From contig JALWGO010000244.1 of assembly GCA_027038805.1 (NCBI GenBank), positions 1-8,302 of the forward strand: a stretch of 8,302 nucleotides of DNA, written 5' to 3'. The notes under the pieces are model-generated. The model was given only the letters and a program-made list of their open reading frames with translations. It ran no database searches and was not told the origin of the DNA. The stretch is from Thermoprotei archaeon (GTDB lineage Archaea > Thermoproteota > Thermoprotei_A > Sulfolobales > WANQ01). Shown piece after piece: positions 6,983-8,302 of the stretch. Both the position numbers and the translations under genes were made by a program. Each line of letters opens with the position of its first letter. Positions within the stretch are counted from its first letter, which is position 1.

Positions 6983-6997
6983 TAGGGGACTCCCCTA
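6983..6997 (+). repeat. perfect hairpin just before the tnpB-like start
   Basis: TAGGGG (6983-6988) and CCCCTA (6992-6997) pair perfectly around a 3-nt loop, ending one base before ATG 6999. It could close the 3' end of the upstream RNA, reduce readthrough translation, or be a binding site for the TnpB-like protein. The AGGGGA arm may also serve as a weak ribosome site. Confidence 0.5.
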
Positions 6998-6998
6998 T

Positions 6999-8096
6999 AT
7001 GGGCTATATAACATTAACTTTGCCATTTAATGTTGATGGTGTTGTGGCTAAGAGGTTGCTTAGTACTACATGGTTGTTTAAGACCGCTACTCATAGAATG
7101 CTTGATTTAGCAAAACAATCCCTCATTCTACCTGCTACTGATATTGGTTGGAAAAACACGTTTAGGAAAACTATTTACGGGATAATACCTAATCGTAGAT
7201 ATACTGATGGAGTAATAGTACTAGTTAGAGGAATCTATGAATCTTGTAGACAACTGGGGATAGAGTTCAAAAGAGTAGAACTTGGAGACTGGCTAATGTT
7301 CCAGCAAGCAGAGAAAGAATACTATGTAAGAAACATAACTCTTAAACAAGACTATAGGTTCTGGATTACAACAATAAGTTATGACGGCAAAAAAGATAGA
7401 ATAACAATTAAACCCACAGTACCAAAAAATTACAAAATACTACTAGACAAGATTCTTGAGGAGAAACAGAAACATACAGCAAGAGTAGTCATCAAAGACT
7501 ACGGTATAAGAAAGAATAGGCTACGGGTTCATGGAGAAATACAGCTAACAATACCATTAGACTTCTACTACAAACACATGATAAGGTATCGGGAAAATAA
7601 TGGTAGACTATATGGTGGAGTAGACGTTAACACGGATAGAATCAACCTAGCAATAGTTGATGGTAAAAGTAACCTTAGAGACACCTACACCTTCTGGTTC
7701 AGAGAAATCACAGCTAGAGGCTTCCCGAGAAGAAAAGCCAGAACCATCATCGCTATGAAGATACATGAAATGCTGAAATACGTATACCATCACGGCGTCA
7801 AAACACTTTTCCTAGAAAACCCAGAGATACTAGGGAGACTCAAGCTCCTATGGATAAGGAATGGCAGAAGATTCAACAGAAACTATAACTGGAAGGTAAT
7901 GGTCTTTAGAAGCACGGTAATAGAGATGATAGCCATGAAGACACCACTCTACAGTATTAAGATAAAATACGTGAATCCAAAAGGAACAACGCATAGTAGA
8001 GAACACGACAAGGCTATGAAGAAGTATAGACTAGATAAACATACAGCCTCAGCCTACCTAATAGCCTTAAAGGGTCTCAACCATGAAATTATATAA
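6999..8096 (+). CDS. TnpB-like RuvC nuclease lacking the zinc finger
   Basis: The 365-residue protein has the size and architecture of TnpB (IS200/IS605 OrfB), the RNA-guided nuclease family ancestral to Cas12. The three RuvC segments are clear: GGVDVNTDRINLAIVDG with D209, KTLFLENPEILG with E273, and RLDKHTASAYLIALKG with D346. An intact triad suggests a working nuclease. The usual CxxC zinc ribbon between E273 and D346 is absent, with no cysteine in that stretch; a basic YVNPKGTTHSREHDKAMKK loop occupies it. The N-terminal 200 residues are basic and presumably bind RNA and DNA, though the family's wedge and REC boundaries cannot be placed by eye. ATG 6999 follows a hairpin and a TATA box; a TAG at 6966 blocks any longer form except from non-standard starts. 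Related zinc-less proteins appear to occur in Desulfurococcales, which I state from memory. Confidence 0.88.
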   Translation: MGYITLTLPFNVDGVVAKRLLSTTWLFKTATHRMLDLAKQSLILPATDIGWKNTFRKTIYGIIPNRRYTDGVIVLVRGIYESCRQLGIEFKRVELGDWLMFQQAEKEYYVRNITLKQDYRFWITTISYDGKKDRITIKPTVPKNYKILLDKILEEKQKHTARVVIKDYGIRKNRLRVHGEIQLTIPLDFYYKHMIRYRENNGRLYGGVDVNTDRINLAIVDGKSNLRDTYTFWFREITARGFPRRKARTIIAMKIHEMLKYVYHHGVKTLFLENPEILGRLKLLWIRNGRRFNRNYNWKVMVFRSTVIEMIAMKTPLYSIKIKYVNPKGTTHSREHDKAMKKYRLDKHTASAYLIALKGLNHEII

Positions 8097-8129
8097 ACAT
8101 TCCCAAAAACCATTAAAAACGTTACAGCC

Positions 8130-8255
8130 CACTACACTATGGCGAGGTATCCTGGAAGAAAACCCGTAGAATACGATGAAGATACTGGTAGGAGGTGTAT
8201 AGAGTATGAGCAGAAGATCTGGGAGTGGGCTACCAAGCTGGCCAAAGATCCTTAA
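8130..8255 (+). pseudogene. HEPN-domain protein, 3' part
   Basis: Forty-one codons followed by TAA encode HYTMARYPGRKPVEY and then a helix (RRCIEYEQKIWEWATKLAKD). These are the conserved RYPG turn and last helix of archaeal HEPN proteins, and they continue exactly where the fragment at 6560-6820 breaks off. The remnant has no start codon of its own at its left edge; an internal ATG at 8139 exists but would yield only a 38-residue piece. Its codons for GRRC contain the ribosome site of the following gene. Confidence 0.82.
8191..8197 (+). promoter_or_regulatory. strong ribosome site for the 8206 gene
   Basis: GGAGGTG is a full match to the archaeal 16S anti-Shine-Dalgarno and stands 8 nt before ATG 8206. 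It sits inside the HEPN coding region, which indicates translational coupling of the two genes before the insertion. Confidence 0.75.
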
Positions 8256-8302
8256 GAAACTATACAATACCGATACGGATAGACTGTTGAGAGAATATGT
8301 TG
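8206..8302 (+). CDS. probable MNT nucleotidyltransferase partner (5' end only)
   Basis: An ATG with a perfectly placed GGAGGTG opens a frame that runs 32 codons to the window edge (MSRRSGSGLPSWPKILKKLY...). It overlaps the HEPN end by 50 bp in another frame. HEPN genes in archaea are usually followed by a minimal nucleotidyltransferase that acts as antitoxin, and overlap of this kind is typical. The diagnostic GSxxRG motif would lie beyond the window, so the identification rests on context. If the HEPN promoter drives both genes, the insertion may reduce its expression or place it behind the element's own transcripts. Confidence 0.6.
   Translation, partial: MSRRSGSGLPSWPKILKKLYNTDTDRLLREYV

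Larger units (their letters stand above)
6560..6985 (+). pseudogene. HEPN-domain protein, 5' part, interrupted by insertion
   Basis: Residues 1-87 (6560-6820) are a HEPN domain of the archaeal type found with minimal nucleotidyltransferases: a PREWLEKAEFF start, a CFEAQQAIEILLKGL helix and EELYVYADALTP. HEPN proteins of this kind act as ribonuclease toxins, usually neutralised by the MNT partner. Family similarity stops at 6820. The remaining 55 residues are read from inserted DNA; their Ser/Pro/Arg-rich run comes from the GC-rich RNA-like segment and is not protein-like. The missing C-terminus (HYTMARYPGRKP onward) resumes in another frame at 8130. Joined, the halves give 128 codons, a normal HEPN length. 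The GTG start has AGGTG six bases upstream; the nearby ATG at 6556 is out of frame and stops at once. The disruption removes the conserved RYPG region, so the truncated product is probably inactive. Confidence 0.85.
6821..8129 (+). mobile_element. about 1.31-kb TnpB-like element inside the HEPN gene
   Basis: Removing about 1309 bp between the two HEPN halves restores one continuous frame (DALTP followed by HYTMARYPG, or the same site shifted a few bases to give DALTA). No target duplication or terminal inverted repeat is visible, consistent with IS200/IS605-type insertion. The cargo is a structured RNA-like segment at the left end and one TnpB-like gene; no TnpA transposase is present, so any movement would need help from elsewhere. 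The exact ends are ambiguous by about 10 bp. TAACA at 6813-6817 and TTACA at 8122-8126 are similar short motifs at equivalent positions and might be cleavage sites. An intron is a less likely alternative. Confidence 0.78.

Noticed and set aside
6821..6985. The 55-residue tail of the HEPN reading frame as a real protein extension.
   Set aside because: It is read from element DNA, has a Ser/Pro/Arg/Gly run produced by the RNA-like sequence, and the true HEPN C-terminus is found at 8130-8255.
6821..8129. The insert as a self-splicing or archaeal bulge-helix-bulge intron.
   Set aside because: No bulge-helix-bulge pairing is visible across the two junctions and no group I or II core was recognised. 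A TnpB-carrying group I intron is known in bacteria, so reverse-transcribed RNA spanning the joined halves would reopen this.
1..8302. CRISPR array or other direct-repeat array.
   Set aside because: No regularly spaced repeats were seen on either strand.

Overview
The window looks like a chromosomal stretch from a hyperthermophilic crenarchaeon (Thermoproteota), most plausibly a member or relative of Desulfurococcales. The reasons are archaeal core genes (mevalonate kinase, deoxyhypusine synthase, an HTH-phosphoribosyltransferase of the GfcR family, a DUF357-cytidylyltransferase fusion), an AT-rich genome using ATA and AGA/AGG codons heavily, TATA-like elements, and GGAGG/GGTG ribosome sites. 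The lineage is inferred from gene content, not from a marker-gene comparison.

Layout. Positions 1-116 hold the end of a membrane protein with a very basic tail. Reading leftwards from 1854 are mevalonate kinase (mvk) and, 11 bp behind it, a gfcR-like regulator, probably one transcript. A 232-bp gap follows, then an unrecognised acidic protein on the + strand (2087-2665). The sufC-sufB pair lies on the - strand (4634-2672) with an 8-nt gene overlap. Deoxyhypusine synthase (dys) diverges from sufC across only about 70 bp. A DUF357-cytidylyltransferase protein ends 4 bp from dys, convergently.

The accessory part is 6560-8302. A HEPN-domain gene starts at 6560 and its family homology stops abruptly at about 6820. 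The missing 41 C-terminal codons reappear in another frame at 8130-8255, overlapped by the start of what is probably the MNT nucleotidyltransferase partner. The roughly 1.31-kb insert between them (about 6821-8129) carries (a) a GC-rich, heavily self-complementary stretch of about 115 nt that looks like a structured RNA, (b) a TATA-like box and a perfect hairpin just before an ORF, and (c) a 365-aa TnpB-like protein with a complete RuvC triad (D209, E273, D346) but no zinc-finger cysteines. No TnpA transposase, terminal inverted repeat or obvious right-end hairpin is present.

The most interesting possibility is that the insert is a compact RNA-guided nuclease element whose guide RNA lies upstream of the nuclease gene. 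That layout is known for IscB; in canonical TnpB elements the RNA overlaps the 3' end of the gene. The insertion has broken the toxin-like half of a HEPN/MNT pair and left the partner's ribosome site and start intact. Insertion, reading frames, stems and catalytic residues are read directly from the sequence; guide-RNA function and mobility are inference.
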